This document shows, piece after piece, positions 22,192-35,180 of a DNA stretch of 64,000 bases. Position 1 is the stretch's first letter, and every line of letters starts with the position of its first letter. The position numbers were made by a program, and so were the translations under genes. This DNA is from Paraconiothyrium sp. Pb-2020 (Eukaryota; Ascomycota; Dothideomycetes; Pleosporales; Didymosphaeriaceae): NCBI GenBank assembly GCA_022419385.1, contig JAJUBI010000006.1, positions 1,178,001-1,242,000 of the forward strand, in the 5' to 3' direction. Below the pieces are notes generated by a model. That model saw only the letters and a list, made by a program, of their open reading frames with translations, was not told where the DNA came from and made no database searches.

Positions 22192-23777
22192 GGTGTGAGT
22201 TATGTACTGGTAGCGACTCAGTCGAAGTTGTGATTTGCAAAGGTCCAAGAAAACGGCGTCGCAAAGTTCACCGCTCGCTGCTGCCGTAGGGAAATCTTGG
22301 CGCTTAGAATTTTTGGAAGTAACGACCCACTCTTTTTTACAGCCAGAGGCTAGGAGAAACATTTTTCCACAGTAGAGCGGGGTCCAAGCACGTGATCTTT
22401 CAGATGCAGGTGCCCTGGGATCTACGACGAATCAACGCGAGCCCTTTGGATCCCTGGAGCGCGTACCGGCACGCGACTTCAACATGCATTTGTTCTGCCC
22501 ATTTGTTCTGCCGTCACCCGTCACCAACTTCTGCAAAGCTGCAATGCAGTCATCCTTCGAAGCAGCTGTCACACCACAAGGCATATGATCGGTTGTCGTT
22601 TCAAGCTGACTGCAGTGATCCGCGAAGCTCCAAGGCAGACGCGCGATGGCAACGGAACGGAGAGTCTCGCTTCGATTCGCCCGGAAGTCCTTTACATTTG
22701 AGCAATCTAGCCACACGCGATCAATCGCGACGCTCGGTCCTCCGGGGCCTTCACTCAGGTTTCAACGCGTCGGAGACGTTATGACCACCGCGCTGCTCAA
22801 CGCGCAACGTCCCAGCCCGATCAGCAAAGTGGGCTGCTGCGCAAGATAAATTTTTCTTACGCTACGTGACGTCCTGATTGACGTCCTTCGTCCCACAATG
22901 CGACACTACTGCATGACTGTGCTTGTAGTGTAGATGTTTACGGCACTGGCTGCAGCTAGACCCAGAGTCTTGACTAAATGCTATTGATCACGGGTGTGCT
23001 TGCAGAAATCCGTAAACATTTTCTGGTAGAGCAGTTGTTTCCTGGTAGAGCATTGGAGGATCTCCAATCTTCAGCACAGGCTGAATCGGAAATAGACAGC
23101 TCGTTCTTCGTGCATACACGAACCGGGCTTTTGTAAATCACAGCGCGGCGCGTAATGGCCGTGTGCCAATTGATGCCGGCAGGCCAAGGCCGACGGGCAG
23201 AGGGGCTGGGAGGGCCAGACATATAGGCACAGTAGCAGCAGCCGAACGAGGGAAGAGCTGTACTGCGCTCGTGCACGGATTTATGAACGCATCTACGAGT
23301 ATGGTCTCTGCCGAGGATAGCCCTGGCAGAGCAGAGACAGCGCGAGAATGCAGCTTCAAGACAGTGTCTTGCCGTAGACATGAGTATAAGACATCCTCGA
23401 CATGGAGCATGCAGACGTACGATGAGCTGTGATTGCAAGGAGTAATTTGTTCTGTGGGTGGAGAAATGGGAATTCCTGCTGGTCGTGCTTCCCGTCCAAG
23501 CTCTTGTAGCGCGATTGTGGACCGTGAACCGCGATTACTCCACCCACCCTGGACGCGCCTTCTCACGCACACCTGGCAGACGCGGCCGACGTGACGACCT
23601 ACCTTCTCTCCACGAACTGACCTCATGGCCAGAATTCTGTGACCACTTTGACCGTCGTTTTTCTCCTCTTGTGCACCCTACTTCACTCCAGCCGCCCGTC
23701 TGCCGGCTGACACTCCCTCTACACGTCCACGCCGGATACACGTCGCCCAGCAGCGCGTCTTCCCCTCAACTGGCACC
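22192..23777. promoter_or_regulatory. Divergent upstream region, L1-domain gene / Tos4-like gene
   Basis: 1.6 kb between outward-facing genes, with no supportable coding sequence. Open frames such as 22974-23438 (-) show no family features. The L1-domain promoter is expected near 22192-22500 and the Tos4-like promoter and leader nearer 23777. A perfect MCB hexamer and several ACGCG cores are noted separately. Confidence 0.5.
22765..22770. promoter_or_regulatory. MCB-like element ACGCGT (MBF-type site, candidate)
   Basis: ACGCGT is the yeast MluI cell-cycle box bound by MBF. It lies about 1.0 kb upstream of the Tos4-like ATG, with further CGCG cores near 22690, 22800 and 23550. In yeast TOS4 is an SBF/MBF target, so the site fits, but a palindromic hexamer can occur by chance and its distance is large. 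Confidence 0.35.
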
Positions 23778-25393
23778 ATGGACTCCTCTCCTTCCACCAG
23801 GGCACCGCAATTGCCCCTGGAGCCCGAGCAGCAGCGCTCCGAGCAGACGCGGAAGCCCTCGCTGCTCCCCGCCTTTGAACCGCTCTCGTCATCGCCCTTC
23901 CCGCGTCCCAGCTCGTCGAAGCGCAAGCTCGACGAGGACTCTCCCACTCACTCCAGGCACCATCTCAAGTACTATCCTACGCCTGTGCCTACTTCGTCGA
24001 CTGGTATTTTGGCATCCTCGTCGCCTCAGAAGAGGCCCGCTTTCGATCGTACCATCTCCGCCCTCTCGGAGCGGCAGCCGCTCGGGGCTGTGCCAACGGT
24101 CGACCTGCCCGCGAATGGTGACATTGTTCGAATGGGCAGGTCTTCCAACTCGTCTGACTACCAATTGTCCGCGAATCGCCTGATTTCGCGTGTTCACGTT
24201 CAAGCCGCGTTTTACGCTCCGACCGCGTCTTACCCGAATGGGTATATTGAGGTGGAATGCATAGGATGGAACGGTGCAAAGATTCACTGCGGAGGCAATG
24301 TTTTCGAGTTGAACAAAGGCGACACGTACGTGTCAGAGAATCCAGGGCAGGAAATCATGCTGGACGTTCAGGATACTCGCGTCTTGATCGCGTGGCCTCT
24401 CGTTCCGGCGAAGCCTTCTTGGGAATCGGAAGATGACCTTTCCCCTACTCGACGGTCTGCCCAAGACCACTTCGCGTCAAGCCCCCCAATCATCCCCCGT
24501 TCGCCTGTATCCCAGAGTCCCATTCGGCAGCCTGTGTTCGCCGCTGCTCCTTCCCTGCCACCTCCATCGGGGCCAGTGCAGATCTTCGAGGATGACGATG
24601 CTCGTGAGGAGAACGGCGGTGCGACTCCCACACCTACTAGCCCATTAGCTGCAGACGATACCTTCATCCGCCCTTCGCAGTCACGTTCCAGCTCTGGCCT
24701 AGGAGCGGAAGCCTTGGACGCTAAAGCTAGCATTGGCCCTTCGTTTGACGAAGACGGGTTCTCAGATGGCGACGAGGAGAATGATCCAATCGTCCACTCA
24801 TTCGGTCCTTTCGGTCAAGATCTGAACTCCCGCCTCGCGTCGTTCTCTACCGCTACGCCTATTCAGCCTTTGTCTGCTCATCGCCGACGCTCAGTCTTGC
24901 AGTCAGCCTCGCCCCGCAAATCATCATCTTCAGAAGCAGCACGTTTTAAAGAGTCTCCGATCAAGAACCACATCATCAACCAACTGGCGTATTCCCGGAT
25001 CCACTCGCAACCTTTGTCGGCCATTCACAGCAACCTCCCTGCTGAGTTAAAGGCTTGCCAGTCCAAGAAGTCTGACGACGAAGAGGGTAGCGGCGCATCC
25101 ACTCCTGTACCGCAATTCAGCAAGCAAGACCTCAAGAGCTTGATGGATCGTATTCCTTGCATCGGCGAGATCCCTCGCTCTGGAAAGGACGCTGCCGGCC
25201 AGCCTCTGGAGAACGAGTTCTACTACGTCCCAGAGATGGACGCAAACATGCTGAGGCGCGAAACCGTCGGCGTGGGTGGTACTGGTCTACGGTCCGTGAG
25301 GAAACAGCACAAGGTATGTACAAAATTGATTTTGCAACGTCTATTTTTGCTCACCTGTTGCAGCAATACTACTGGAAGAAGCCCCGCGTTTGA
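23778..25393 (+). CDS. FHA-domain protein, Tos4/Plm2-like
   Basis: 521 residues in two exons (23778-25313, 25364-25393). An FHA domain lies at about residues 110-205: GDIVRMGRSSNSSDYQLSAN, then RLISRVHVQA (the phosphothreonine-binding Arg/Ser/His core) and GWNGAKIHCGGN. The long middle is disordered and Ser/Pro-rich. The tiny second exon adds QYYWKKPRV, so the protein ends KQHKQYYWKKPRV, the conserved tail of fungal Tos4/Plm2 proteins; without splicing this tail is lost. Yeast Tos4 is a chromatin-associated G1/S factor that maintains expression under replication stress and binds histone deacetylase complexes through its FHA domain. The window also encodes a Whi5-like protein, so two members of the same G1/S circuit lie 16 kb apart, probably by coincidence. 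Confidence 0.87.
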
Positions 25394-26613
25394 CCAACAC
25401 TCGCCCATTGTCCCCAGATGCTGCGCTGATCTCCTTCTAATCAGTTGTGTCCTTGCCCTACTTCTCGCTCGCAGTCCGTTGTCGTTTCGATAGTATAGTT
25501 GAATGGTCCACACCGTCGTTGCAAACATCGTCGTCAATTTCCGTAGCGAACATCGGATGCATGTCACATATGGCATTGCATAAGAACGGATTGCCTGTGG
25601 CTGTCTCCTAGGACATTCAACGCCCAACACTCAACTTTCCCTTTCGTACCCAATTGCATAGCCAGGCGTTGTCGATACCAGAGTTCAGAGTTTTCGGATT
25701 TGCTTTTGGCTGTTTCCTTTTCTGCTTTCCAAATGTCGTATATCCCCCGAACTTTGTGTACCTGGCTGCACATGTAACACTATCTTTTCCTTTCTAGCAT
25801 CTGCATTGGTGGAGCTCGGATGGAAGGAGGGTTGCATATACGGGGGGATTGTGTTTCTTTTTCTGATGGTTCGCTATCATCGGTTGGAGCTTTCGTGGTG
25901 TTTTGCGTTGGAAAGGAGCAGTAAGGGATGGGCTTTGTCCTCCGTATGGATGTCGATACGCGATGGTGCCTGGGGGTGTAGATGTGGCACAAAAGTTTTG
26001 CTTATGACTCTACGTTTGTTTACCTTCTCACTTTGGAAGGTTGTCAAGAACGAGGTCTGGCACGTGGGATGATTGTGTTTTAGTCAATGCAGATACGTGC
26101 TTCAATACATGTTTTTATGCGTAAAAGGGCTGGTGTGATCGAACCGTGCAATGATTGTATCATGAGTGAGTGTAATTCTCTTGGTTCTGGTACATTAACA
26201 ATCACAGTTATTTTCGCATCCAGTGGTGTTTACTCTGGTGCCCCACCCACAGTAAACATTGCATGACGTCATCACGAATGCGAATGTGGCGCCAATTCAC
26301 GTGATTTGAGTAGCGCCACTCGCTGTCGCAGTTGGAATCACCCAAGATGCAAAAGCAGCGAAATCGCGACTACGACCATTGTACGCACACTTGACAAAGA
26401 AAAAAAGCCTTGAATTGCTGAGTGGTCGATTCAATCTACATGAACGATCCTCTCAATGCCGGAACCGAGGTCGTGTCAGAAAATGCATCCATGCATGTGC
26501 CATAATTCCGCCCCATCTTTGTTGGAATATTTTCCGTAGCCATAGCATAGCAATCGTCGCACTCGTTTCCCTTGTCCCATCCACTGCACCAGTACGCCAA
26601 GGAGGTGAGCCGC
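25394..26613. other. Convergent 3' flanks, Tos4-like / ubiquitin-eL40
   Basis: 1.2 kb between convergent genes, a long 3' space for this region. Open frames up to 88 codons show no motif. No element identified. Confidence 0.45.
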
Positions 26614-27247
<634 letters not shown>

Positions 27248-27581
27248 GGTGTCGGTGCTGCTGGATCTTGTCTGAGGTTCACGATGTGATGAGGCGAGCG
27301 ATTTGGAGACTTCGAGTGCGCTGCTCGCTTAGCATGGCACGGGCCAATGAGCTAGCACCAATCACGTGGCTTGACTTTCTTAGAAACCTCAACACGACCA
27401 TCAGAATACCAATTACTTGATCGGGTTATTGAAAGGAGTTGCAGCTCTGTATGGGAAACGCTAGGATGCTACTCATAGCGGGCCGATGTTCGCACATGAA
27501 AGCCCTTCTGGCCATGCGACAAATCTATCGACCTCATCACTGCACTCTTTACCGTGTCGTATCTGTCACCAACGATTTCAT
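27248..27581. promoter_or_regulatory. Ubiquitin-eL40 promoter and Rrn7 3' flank
   Basis: 334 bp. It holds the upstream region of the ubiquitin-eL40 gene. No specific element stands out. Confidence 0.4.
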
Positions 27582-29405
27582 TCAATCATGACCTTCATCC
27601 ACCGTCTCCGGTTCTACAGTTTCCACTGGCTCCTCATCTACCTTTTGTTGCTCCGGTCGCTTCCGTCTACCCTGCTCACGCGCAATCTTCCTCTCAATGT
27701 GTCGTACACATCTCACAAGCATCTCCGTCGTAAGCCCAGAAATTCTAGCCGCCTCTTCGTAGAACCTCGCAGCATGCGGCGGCAGACTACTTTTTTTCGT
27801 ATATTCCGGATAACGTGCCCCTGGCCTCAAGATTCCGGCTCCATCATCATCTTCAAATGCGTCGACCTCCTTGATTGTACCATGCACCGCTCTCACAAGC
27901 TCGAGCTTCTTCGTATGTTTCTGGTCAGCTGAAATTGCCCGAGGCTGATTGTTCGGGTCTGCTTCCACAGGGAACAAGTTATACATTGCTGCCTGGAAGG
28001 CATCGTCTGAGGCTTTTGATTGGAGCTGGGTTTCATCCACGAAGTTGGCAAGATAAAAGTCGAGGTACTGATCTAATTCCTCGCCTGAAATGGAGAAAAC
28101 GTCTTTCTCTTGGACCTTCGTCAGCTCCTCTGTCGTATATCGGTGCCGTCCACCACGTTCTGTGGCTTTCGCTTCGTCCATCAGTCCCGACCAGGCAGGC
28201 CAGTCCATCGCCGTCGCTGCAGGCTCGCTCGCAGACCTTGGATGACGTTTGATATCGTCAAAGGGAAATATAAGTTTGACGCATATCACCAGACAGGATA
28301 TTAGTCGTGCCTCGGGTAAGCTTGTAATATTGAACCTTTGTCCGGGAGTAACGTAGAGCGCGAAGTCATATCCGAGTTTCTCGCCCAAACGGATGGTAGC
28401 ATCGTATAGCTCAAGGGGGAGCGCGAGATCCTTCAGATAGCGGAATAGAATGACCGGCACGTTGAGTGAGGGCCAAGCTATTGAGTACTTCAGCTCGAGC
28501 CCGGCTAGCAGATTGGTATATGCGGCGTAAAAGCGTCTGAGGTTGAGCAATGAATACGGGTTGAAGGCGCTGTGGTACGTCGCCGGTAGTTGGTTTCTCA
28601 TCGCAGCGGGTATGAGGCGTATTGCGTTCAGGTATGGCATGTTCTCCTCCGTAGTCCAAGTGTAGACGTCTCCTGGTGTTATGGGCAATCGCAGTGTGAG
28701 AGTGCCCAAGTAGCATAACGCGAGGCAGTCGATCAGCGTCGGGTTTTCCTGGAGCTTCTTCTTACGAGACCGTATGATCAAGGGATCGTCATCAGCTTCT
28801 GTTTCGCTTTGTTCCGTGCTGAAAACCTGGAATGACCCCGACACTTGGCTTTCGTCACTGATCTTATTTGCGAGTTCAAGGATGCGAAGTGCCCACAAGT
28901 CTTGGACGACCGTTTCCAGCTCCGCTGGCAGACCCTTCTTCTGGACCAGGAATCTCAACTGGTGGCGGAGGATTAATTGAAGACATTTGGCGTAAAGGTC
29001 GATTCCCTTGGCTCCAGTGTAGACTGCGCACGGATATCAGCCAATGCTCAAGTAATCACTCGCTGCCAGGATAATTGCAACACAGTCTCGTGAAAATGGA
29101 ACAAACTTGAAGCCAAATTGGCGACTTGACTAAATTGAGTTTCACGATGGACGCACTTTTTCCAGGTATTTCGTCCGCTTCCTTGTCGACCTTCTTCCGG
29201 GTCGTCGTTCGTATCGCCGTCTCAAATTGGTCCTCATCTTCTCCTGCGATTTGTTCCTGCGGCGTGGTAAGCTATATTATTGTTGAACTACCAGCGCCCT
29301 ACGTACGCCCTTCCGATGCCCATTTTCGCAGTAGAGATAACCATCCTCGCCCTCTTCGTATTTATTCGAACGACAGTTCTCCACGCCACAGCGAGGGGGC
29401 GCCAT
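27582..29405 (-). CDS. RRN7: RNA polymerase I initiation factor Rrn7 (TFIIB-like)
   Basis: 546 residues in three exons (29405-29307, 29256-29157, 29023-27582). The N-terminus is the Rrn7-type zinc ribbon: CGVENCRSNKYEEGEDGYLY with a following CENGH (C-x4-C-x16-C-x2-H). Exon 3 opens IYTGAKGIDLYAKCLQLILR, the conserved start of the cyclin-fold region, followed by QKKGLPAELETVVQDLW. Rrn7/TAF1B belongs to the Core Factor and acts like TFIIB at the rDNA promoter to recruit RNA polymerase I. An acidic segment (EQSETEADDDPL) and a Lys/Arg-rich C-terminus are visible. Without the two short upstream exons the zinc ribbon would be missed. Together with the L1-domain protein it adds to the ribosome-production theme. 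Confidence 0.9.
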
Positions 29406-29839
29406 GATAGGCCGGCCAAACGCGTTACCTTTTCAAGTTGTGGTCAGTCTGCAAAGCACTTTTCCACCAGTCGAAGCAGTCGCAACGGGCCTTCGCTCGC
29501 GCTAGCCGAAAGCGGCAAGCACACATTCACTTGAATTTCACTCACAACAGCAACCGCGCAGGAGTTTAGGTAGTATCATCATCTTTATCATTGCCGTTAG
29601 GTATATCTAATCTCAGGAGATTCGTGACACGTTTCTCCAGTACATGAAGGCAATGCAAGAAGCCCAAATCCGTCCGAAGATCCACAAACGTTCCGTCGCC
29701 CTCAGGATGGCGAACGATGACTTTGAAGCCAAAAGTCACCGTACAGGTTGCAGCCCCACGCTATCCACATGGGGTCCCCTGCTTTTTTATTGACCGCTAC
29801 ACAACTTTTTCTAATCCAGGCCGTCCAACACTGAGTTAT
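29406..29839. promoter_or_regulatory. Rrn7 promoter and eIF5A 3' flank
   Basis: 434 bp between two minus-strand genes. Nothing distinctive is seen. Confidence 0.4.
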
Positions 29840-30576
29840 CTAACCAGTCTTGGGAGCCTCCTTGGCATCAATGGCAGCCTCCTCACCCATAGCAGTGAGA
29901 ACGATAACGTCTGTATTTCGATCAGCTCTGTTCAATGTAAGTTTTCCATTGCCTTCACTTACTGGTGTCCTTGCCATCCTCGGTGAAGAGCTTGCTGATC
30001 TTGTCACCAACCTCGCCATCGGGAAGCTTGACATCGTCCTTGGTGGAGCCATCGTCAGACATGAGGGAGAGGAAACCGTCGTCAGTAACATCGAGCTGAG
30101 TGGAGTTAGTGCTAGCCCGATAATGGAGGTCTTGGCACACTCACGAGCTGGTATTCCTGGCGGCGGACGTTGGGGACGTCCATGTTGTGGGTGGACGGGC
30201 ACAACTCTTCGAGCTTCTTCGCGGTGAAGATGTCGATGGCGACCAAGTGGACCTTGGCGTGTCCGTGCTTGCCAGTCTTGGAGGTAGACATCTCGACGAT
30301 CTTGCAGGGACGGTTCTTGATGACGACGAAACCGTTCTTCCTCAGCGCAGAGCACTGCATGGGGTAGGTGGTCGAGGCACCGGCATCGGCGCTCTCGAAG
30401 GTGTGCTCATGCTGTAGACAATGCGATTAGCTTGCGATCTTGATGGTTGCGTGCAAAAAGCTGGCGTGAGGGCTGCGCGCACTCAGGCGGCGGCAATGGC
30501 AGAGGCGGGGTACTGTGCGCACGAGTGCACATGCGAGCCCTGGATAAGAAGTACGTACCTGCGCGTCGTCGGCCAT
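29840..30576 (-). CDS. Translation factor eIF5A
   Basis: 162 residues in four exons (30576-30559, 30411-30145, 30095-29963, 29910-29840). Exon 1 is only 18 nt (MADDAQ). The hypusination loop STSKTGKHGHAKVH is intact; the lysine in the KTGKHGHAK segment is the deoxyhypusine synthase target. The SH3-like and OB domains are complete (KNGFVVIKNRPCKIVEMS; YQLLDVTDDGFLSL). eIF5A relieves ribosome stalling at polyproline and aids termination. The family length is about 157-160 residues. The gene is divergent from VPS52 with 315 bp between them. Confidence 0.97.
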
Positions 30577-30891
30577 GATGATTAATGAGTGGAATGCGGC
30601 GGAAGGTGAGGAAGAGGCTGTCGGGATGGTGGTCGTGCGAGGTGGGGTGGGCAAAAGCTCCTTTTAAACGGTAGAGAGGAAGAAGTCTGCAGTCTGGATC
30701 AAAATTGAGGGTTGGGGCACTGAGGGGCGGTTGGCCCGTGCGCTCTCGTAAAGGCGGCAAGGGCAGCCCGTCGTCGGATTAATAACGGCCCGAGGGGTGA
30801 GCTGGGAGCTGTGGATAGATACGACGGATCTCGAACGATCGACTCAGATGATGCGCCCTTGACGAATCGTGAACCGTAGTTGGCACGCAGT
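30577..30891. promoter_or_regulatory. Divergent promoter, eIF5A / VPS52
   Basis: 315 bp carry the promoters of both genes. Several GC-rich and CCNCC tracts are present; no certain element. Confidence 0.5.
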
Positions 30892-32980
30892 ATGTGGGGT
30901 CTGGACAGGATTTCCGGGCACTCGACGCCCTCGGGCACGCCTCCACCGCGCCGCGACTCTTACTCCCCAGCTCCTCGCCGGCTGCACCCCACGGATAGAC
31001 CCGCGCCCTTGCCGTTGCGACCTGGCCTGAACCCACGCTCGTCCTCATTATCGCTCATATCACCGCTTTCCTCGACCACAAGTCTACCCTCAACAGCTAA
31101 CATACCCAATGGCTCTGGGCGCAGACGGCCACCGGGCGGTGTGCTTCCCAATGTGCCAGATCCAGTGCAGGTGTTGGAATCGATTATGGGAGGACCACCG
31201 CGCAATCCACCTCCGCTACAAGCCAACGGAATAGGCGTGATACCAGAGAAGCCTGAAGAGCTGGAGATAAGCATCGACTTTGGAGGGCTAAGTCTGCAGG
31301 ACTTCGCAGCGGAGGACACACCCGAGCCAGTGGCATCTCCTGTACATACATATAGCGCCCAGTCAGTTGAAGAATGTACGTGCTTCGCTCTTTCTCCAAG
31401 TGGCCTTGCTTATTGGAAGTGCAGTTGACAGGGAGAAGGACAAGTTCGAGGACCTGCACAAGTCCATCATTGCGTGCGACGAAGTGCTCAAGTCCGTTGA
31501 AACCTACCTCACCAATTTCCAGGCCGATCTTGGCGCCGTCTCTGCAGAGATAGAGTCTTTGCAGAACCGCTCGCTCGCGTTGAATACCAAACTCGAAAAT
31601 CGTAAAGTGGTGGAGAAGATACTAGGTCCAGCAGTGGAGGACATAAGCATATCACCGGCTGTGGTGCGGAAGATTGCAGAGGGCCCGGTGGACGAGGGCT
31701 TCCTACGCGCGCTATCGGATCTTGAAAAGCGATCGAAAACGATCGCGTCCAAGTCAGCTTCGCAGACCGACCTCAAAGCTTTGGAAGACATCAAGCCGCT
31801 GCTTACCGACCTTACCAACCGCGCCACCGAACGGATACGCGACTATATTGTTGCTCAGATCAAGGCAATACGCTCACCCTCCATGAATGCCCAAATCATC
31901 CAACAGCAAGCGTTCTTGAAGTACAAAGACCTGTATGCCTTCCTAGCAAGGCACCAACCGGAACTCGCCTCGCAAATATGCCAAGCGTACATTTATACTA
32001 TGCGCTGGTACTATCTGAACCACTTCACCCGATACAAGACAAGCCTGGAGAAACTGAAGATACACGCATTAGACAAGTACGATGTGCTCGGTGAAGATCC
32101 CACATCGAAGAGAAGCGGCGCACTCTTGGGGCCAGCTAGGGGCGGTCCTCCAGCCTCATACGATGCCTTCTCCCTCGGCCGCCGCGTTGACACCCTCAAA
32201 ACCACCTCAATAAACGCCCTCCCGGCGCACCTTGCCGAAGAAGAAAAAGCCGTACACTATCTGGAGACACCCTTCCGGAGTTTCAATCTCGCCCTCATTG
32301 ATAACGCGTGCTTCGAATACACCTTCCTAACAACATATTTTTCGCCTAGCCAAACATATCACGCTATTGGTCGGACTTTCGCAGCGATCTTCGAACCCAC
32401 ATTTGCCCTTGGGCAGGCTCTCACAAGACAACTTGTCGAAACGTCAACAGACACGCTCGGCATGCTCCTCTGCGTCCGTCTGAACCAACACTTCGCCTTC
32501 GAGCTGCAGCGCCGCAAAGTTCCTGCCGTGGAGGGCTACATCAATGCTACGAACATGCTACTCTGGCCTCGCTTCCAGAAGATCCTCGACCTGCACTGTA
32601 CATCCCTCCAGAAACTCACGAATTCTCTACCGAACCGACCTTCCACCGGCGCAGCCCTCCTCGGCTCTCAAACCACCGCAAATTCCACCGCCCCCACGCT
32701 GTTAACGCAAAAATTCGCGAACTTGTTGCAGGGCATTTTGTCGCTAAGCAGCGAGGCCGGAGACGACGAGCCGGTTTCTGTGAGCGTGGGCAGGCTGAGG
32801 AGCGAGTACGAGGCGTATCTGGTGCGGATGGGGAAGGGCATTGGAGATGCGAGGAAGAGGGAGAGGTTTTTGTGTAATAATTACAGTCTCGTGTGTACAA
32901 TATTGACGGATGTGGAGGGGCGATTGGGTGAAGAGGCGCTGGCGCATTTTGAGAAGTTGAGGAATGCGCATGATCAATGA
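30892..32980 (+). CDS. VPS52: GARP complex subunit Vps52
   Basis: 679 residues in two exons (30892-31375, 31425-32980; 49-nt intron). Vps52 joins Vps51, Vps53 and Vps54 in the GARP tether that captures endosome-derived vesicles at the trans-Golgi. The N-terminus is disordered (SGHSTPSGTPPPRR, SYSPAPRR), followed by the conserved IDFGGLSLQDFA and then the coiled coil EKDKFEDLHKSI and VETYLTNFQADLGAVSAEIE, the most conserved part of the family. The C-terminal half is helical throughout. The start is ATG 30892; the frame is open upstream but has no ATG. The exon join reads SVEEFDREKDKF. Confidence 0.94.
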
Positions 32981-33072
32981 GCATCCATTTTCGTGTCGGA
33001 AAAGGTTATATATGTAGCGTTTCGAGCATCTGAGCGTGTATTTGTCTGACTTCCACATCTTGTATATCGAAC

Positions 33073-34209
33073 TTAGGCTGATGAACGCTCCTCCCCCTTC
33101 CATCTCTTCTTATACTCCTCCTTCACTCCCCTCATCTTCCACCCCTCCAACATCGCCATAGTAATCCACCACACTAAGAACAACAACCCAAACGCCAGCG
33201 CCCACCCAATGACCTCCGTTCCAAACCACTCAAAAATTCCCATTGTCCTCTTTAACCCTCGACTCGGACTCTCCGTCCCTAATCGCATTTGCCGCCCAGT
33301 CAAAATAACCTGCATTGCGTTCAAGATCACGCTGAATGAGGCGAATAGAAATAAGGTGACGGGGAAGAAGCGCTGGAAATACACTCCATGATTAGACTCG
33401 AAGCGGTTGAAGTGGTAGCGGTGGAGAAAAATGCCCGAGTGGAAATTTAGAGCGTCGAGCGGGAGTTCGCCGTAGCGCCAGCGCGGGGACAACGCTGTGA
33501 ATGGAAACGCAGTGAAGGTCGACATGAAGGCAAGGAGGGATTCGAAGGTCACAGTATCACATTGTGGAAGTAAGCCGTTGCGAAGCGCGATGGTATAGTC
33601 GGAGCGATGCGTTATTAGCTGGGCATAGGTGCGTAGGAAGCCGAGAGAGGTAGATATGAGGCGAGCTCTTTCGGCTGGAGGAATGGAGTGGTTTGTGGGG
33701 TCGAGCAGGTGCTCCCAGAAGGCGTAGGAGCAAAGGTACGCAGGAAGTGGTTTGATATATATGATGCGGTTCTCGGATAGGATGAGATGGAGTGACGGGT
33801 CCTCAGTGATGACGATGCGTCTCTCGAAGGTGAGCTGGTGGCTTAGCGTCTTGACATTGGGGTTTGCGCCGCACCACCAGAGCTTGTGGTTGAGCTTGTT
33901 GAGTCCTGGCGTGTCCAAGTCTTGGAGGGTATATGCAACCACGCTGGGGGAATCAAGAGGGACGCTTGGGGCGTCTGGCAGACGTTGGACTTTTGTGTGG
34001 CTGTGAAGACATGATGGTTCATCGGTCCCATAGATGTATTCGAGTTCTTCGCAGAGTTGCTGCGATCGTTCGAATGGAGGCGAGGCAGGCAGAGCTTGAT
34101 TGGTTGATATGTTTGTGGAGGACGGAAATGAAGTAACGTAAGTGGGGGTCGGCGACACCGGTGAATTATGATGCTCATCCATGGATTGTTCCATGTCTAC
34201 CTTGCACAT
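33073..34209 (-). CDS. Fungal membrane protein with two C-terminal helices (DUF6601-like)
   Basis: A single-exon frame of 378 residues. It contains a conserved-looking core (LNHKLWWCGANPNVKTLSHQ, LILSENRIIYIKPLPAYL, RARLISTSLGFLRTYAQLI, HSDYTIA-type segment, RWRYGELPLDALNF) and two C-terminal transmembrane segments (PVTLFLFASFSVILNAMQVI and VIGWALAFGLLFLVWWITMA). No signal peptide. I associate this arrangement with the fungal-only family DUF6601, of unknown function, from memory. The N-terminal 90 residues are variable and Ser/Pro-rich. Start at the first ATG; internal ATGs at codons 6 and 10 are alternatives. It converges on VPS52 with only 92 bp between stops. Confidence 0.82.
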   Translation of the reverse strand: MCKVDMEQSMDEHHNSPVSPTPTYVTSFPSSTNISTNQALPASPPFERSQQLCEELEYIYGTDEPSCLHSHTKVQRLPDAPSVPLDSPSVVAYTLQDLDTPGLNKLNHKLWWCGANPNVKTLSHQLTFERRIVITEDPSLHLILSENRIIYIKPLPAYLCSYAFWEHLLDPTNHSIPPAERARLISTSLGFLRTYAQLITHRSDYTIALRNGLLPQCDTVTFESLLAFMSTFTAFPFTALSPRWRYGELPLDALNFHSGIFLHRYHFNRFESNHGVYFQRFFPVTLFLFASFSVILNAMQVILTGRQMRLGTESPSRGLKRTMGIFEWFGTEVIGWALAFGLLFLVWWITMAMLEGWKMRGVKEEYKKRWKGEERSSA

Positions 34210-35180
34210 GGGGGAGAGCTGAGTCGCTGCCCCAGGTCAAACGACCTTGAGGTGCTTCAAGCTGCGTATTATACGAGCTACTAAAGTTAATCAACAGGGA
34301 TGCAGACGCCCACGGTCGATGATTGGATCGCAAAGGTCGCAAAGCCACCACGGAACGGACACAGGCTAACCATTATTAGATAAAATTGTGCAGTTCGTGG
34401 TTGATCCATTGGTGGTTGATAGGACTGCTGAATTGTTCAAGGTACTTAAACTCAGATAATTCGCGCTTGATTCTCCGAAACCAACACTCGACTCTCGCAT
34501 TTCGAAGCGATTGCCGAACTCCTTTCACGATAATTCGACGCTCTTACTCCCGTCCGACGTCTGTATACGATCGAATTCATACCTAGGGATGTCTCGCATC
34601 TAATGGTCCCACTTGTAGTTCTAGTTGGGTGGCCAAGATCTAACGCACTGCCTTCAGGTCATGGAAGCAGAAAGGAGAAGACGGGTAGACGTGTGGATCG
34701 CCAACTAGAAAGCCCTGGTAGGCTCAGTAGTGCCTATTATCACATCGGCAGGAGCGAAGGCCAAGAATTAGACACTAACGATGGCGCGGTCGTGGCAGGT
34801 GGAAGTCATAAACATGTTGTAGCTGTGCTTCGTAGAGAGCAGTGCTTGTATACCAGCTGAAACTGTGACTGAGATACAAAGCAGAGCAACATCATGTATC
34901 TACTGCCTTCGAAGAATCCCATGGTCTATATGTCCCTTTGTATCTTGGTCTATTTATCTCTCTCCCGCTCACTTTCTCAAGGTATCTTTCCTCTTCAAAG
35001 AGACGAGTAAAATGGTTTACTCTTTTGGACGATCCTGGCAAGGGAAAACCAGTCCTTGCAGTTAGATCTCTCGGGTTTCAAAGGAGTAAACATCTCCTTC
35101 GGTTTTTGGGTGAGGTATGTAAAGGGTGATGTGAACCCGGCACGTCCACATTTCCGGTGGGGATCTTTGCGTGAAACCCT
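34210..35180. other. Intergenic
   Basis: About 1 kb upstream of the two-helix membrane-protein gene and before the HET relic. It is AT-richer than the housekeeping block and has no supportable gene. Confidence 0.45.

Noticed and set aside
23889..24287. Minus-strand frames opposite the Tos4-like gene
   Set aside because: Arg-rich shadow frames of a GC-biased coding exon; the plus strand has a clear FHA domain.
29126..29534. Plus-strand frames over the 5' end of the Rrn7 gene
   Set aside because: The minus strand encodes the Rrn7 zinc ribbon with matching splice sites, so these are antisense shadows.
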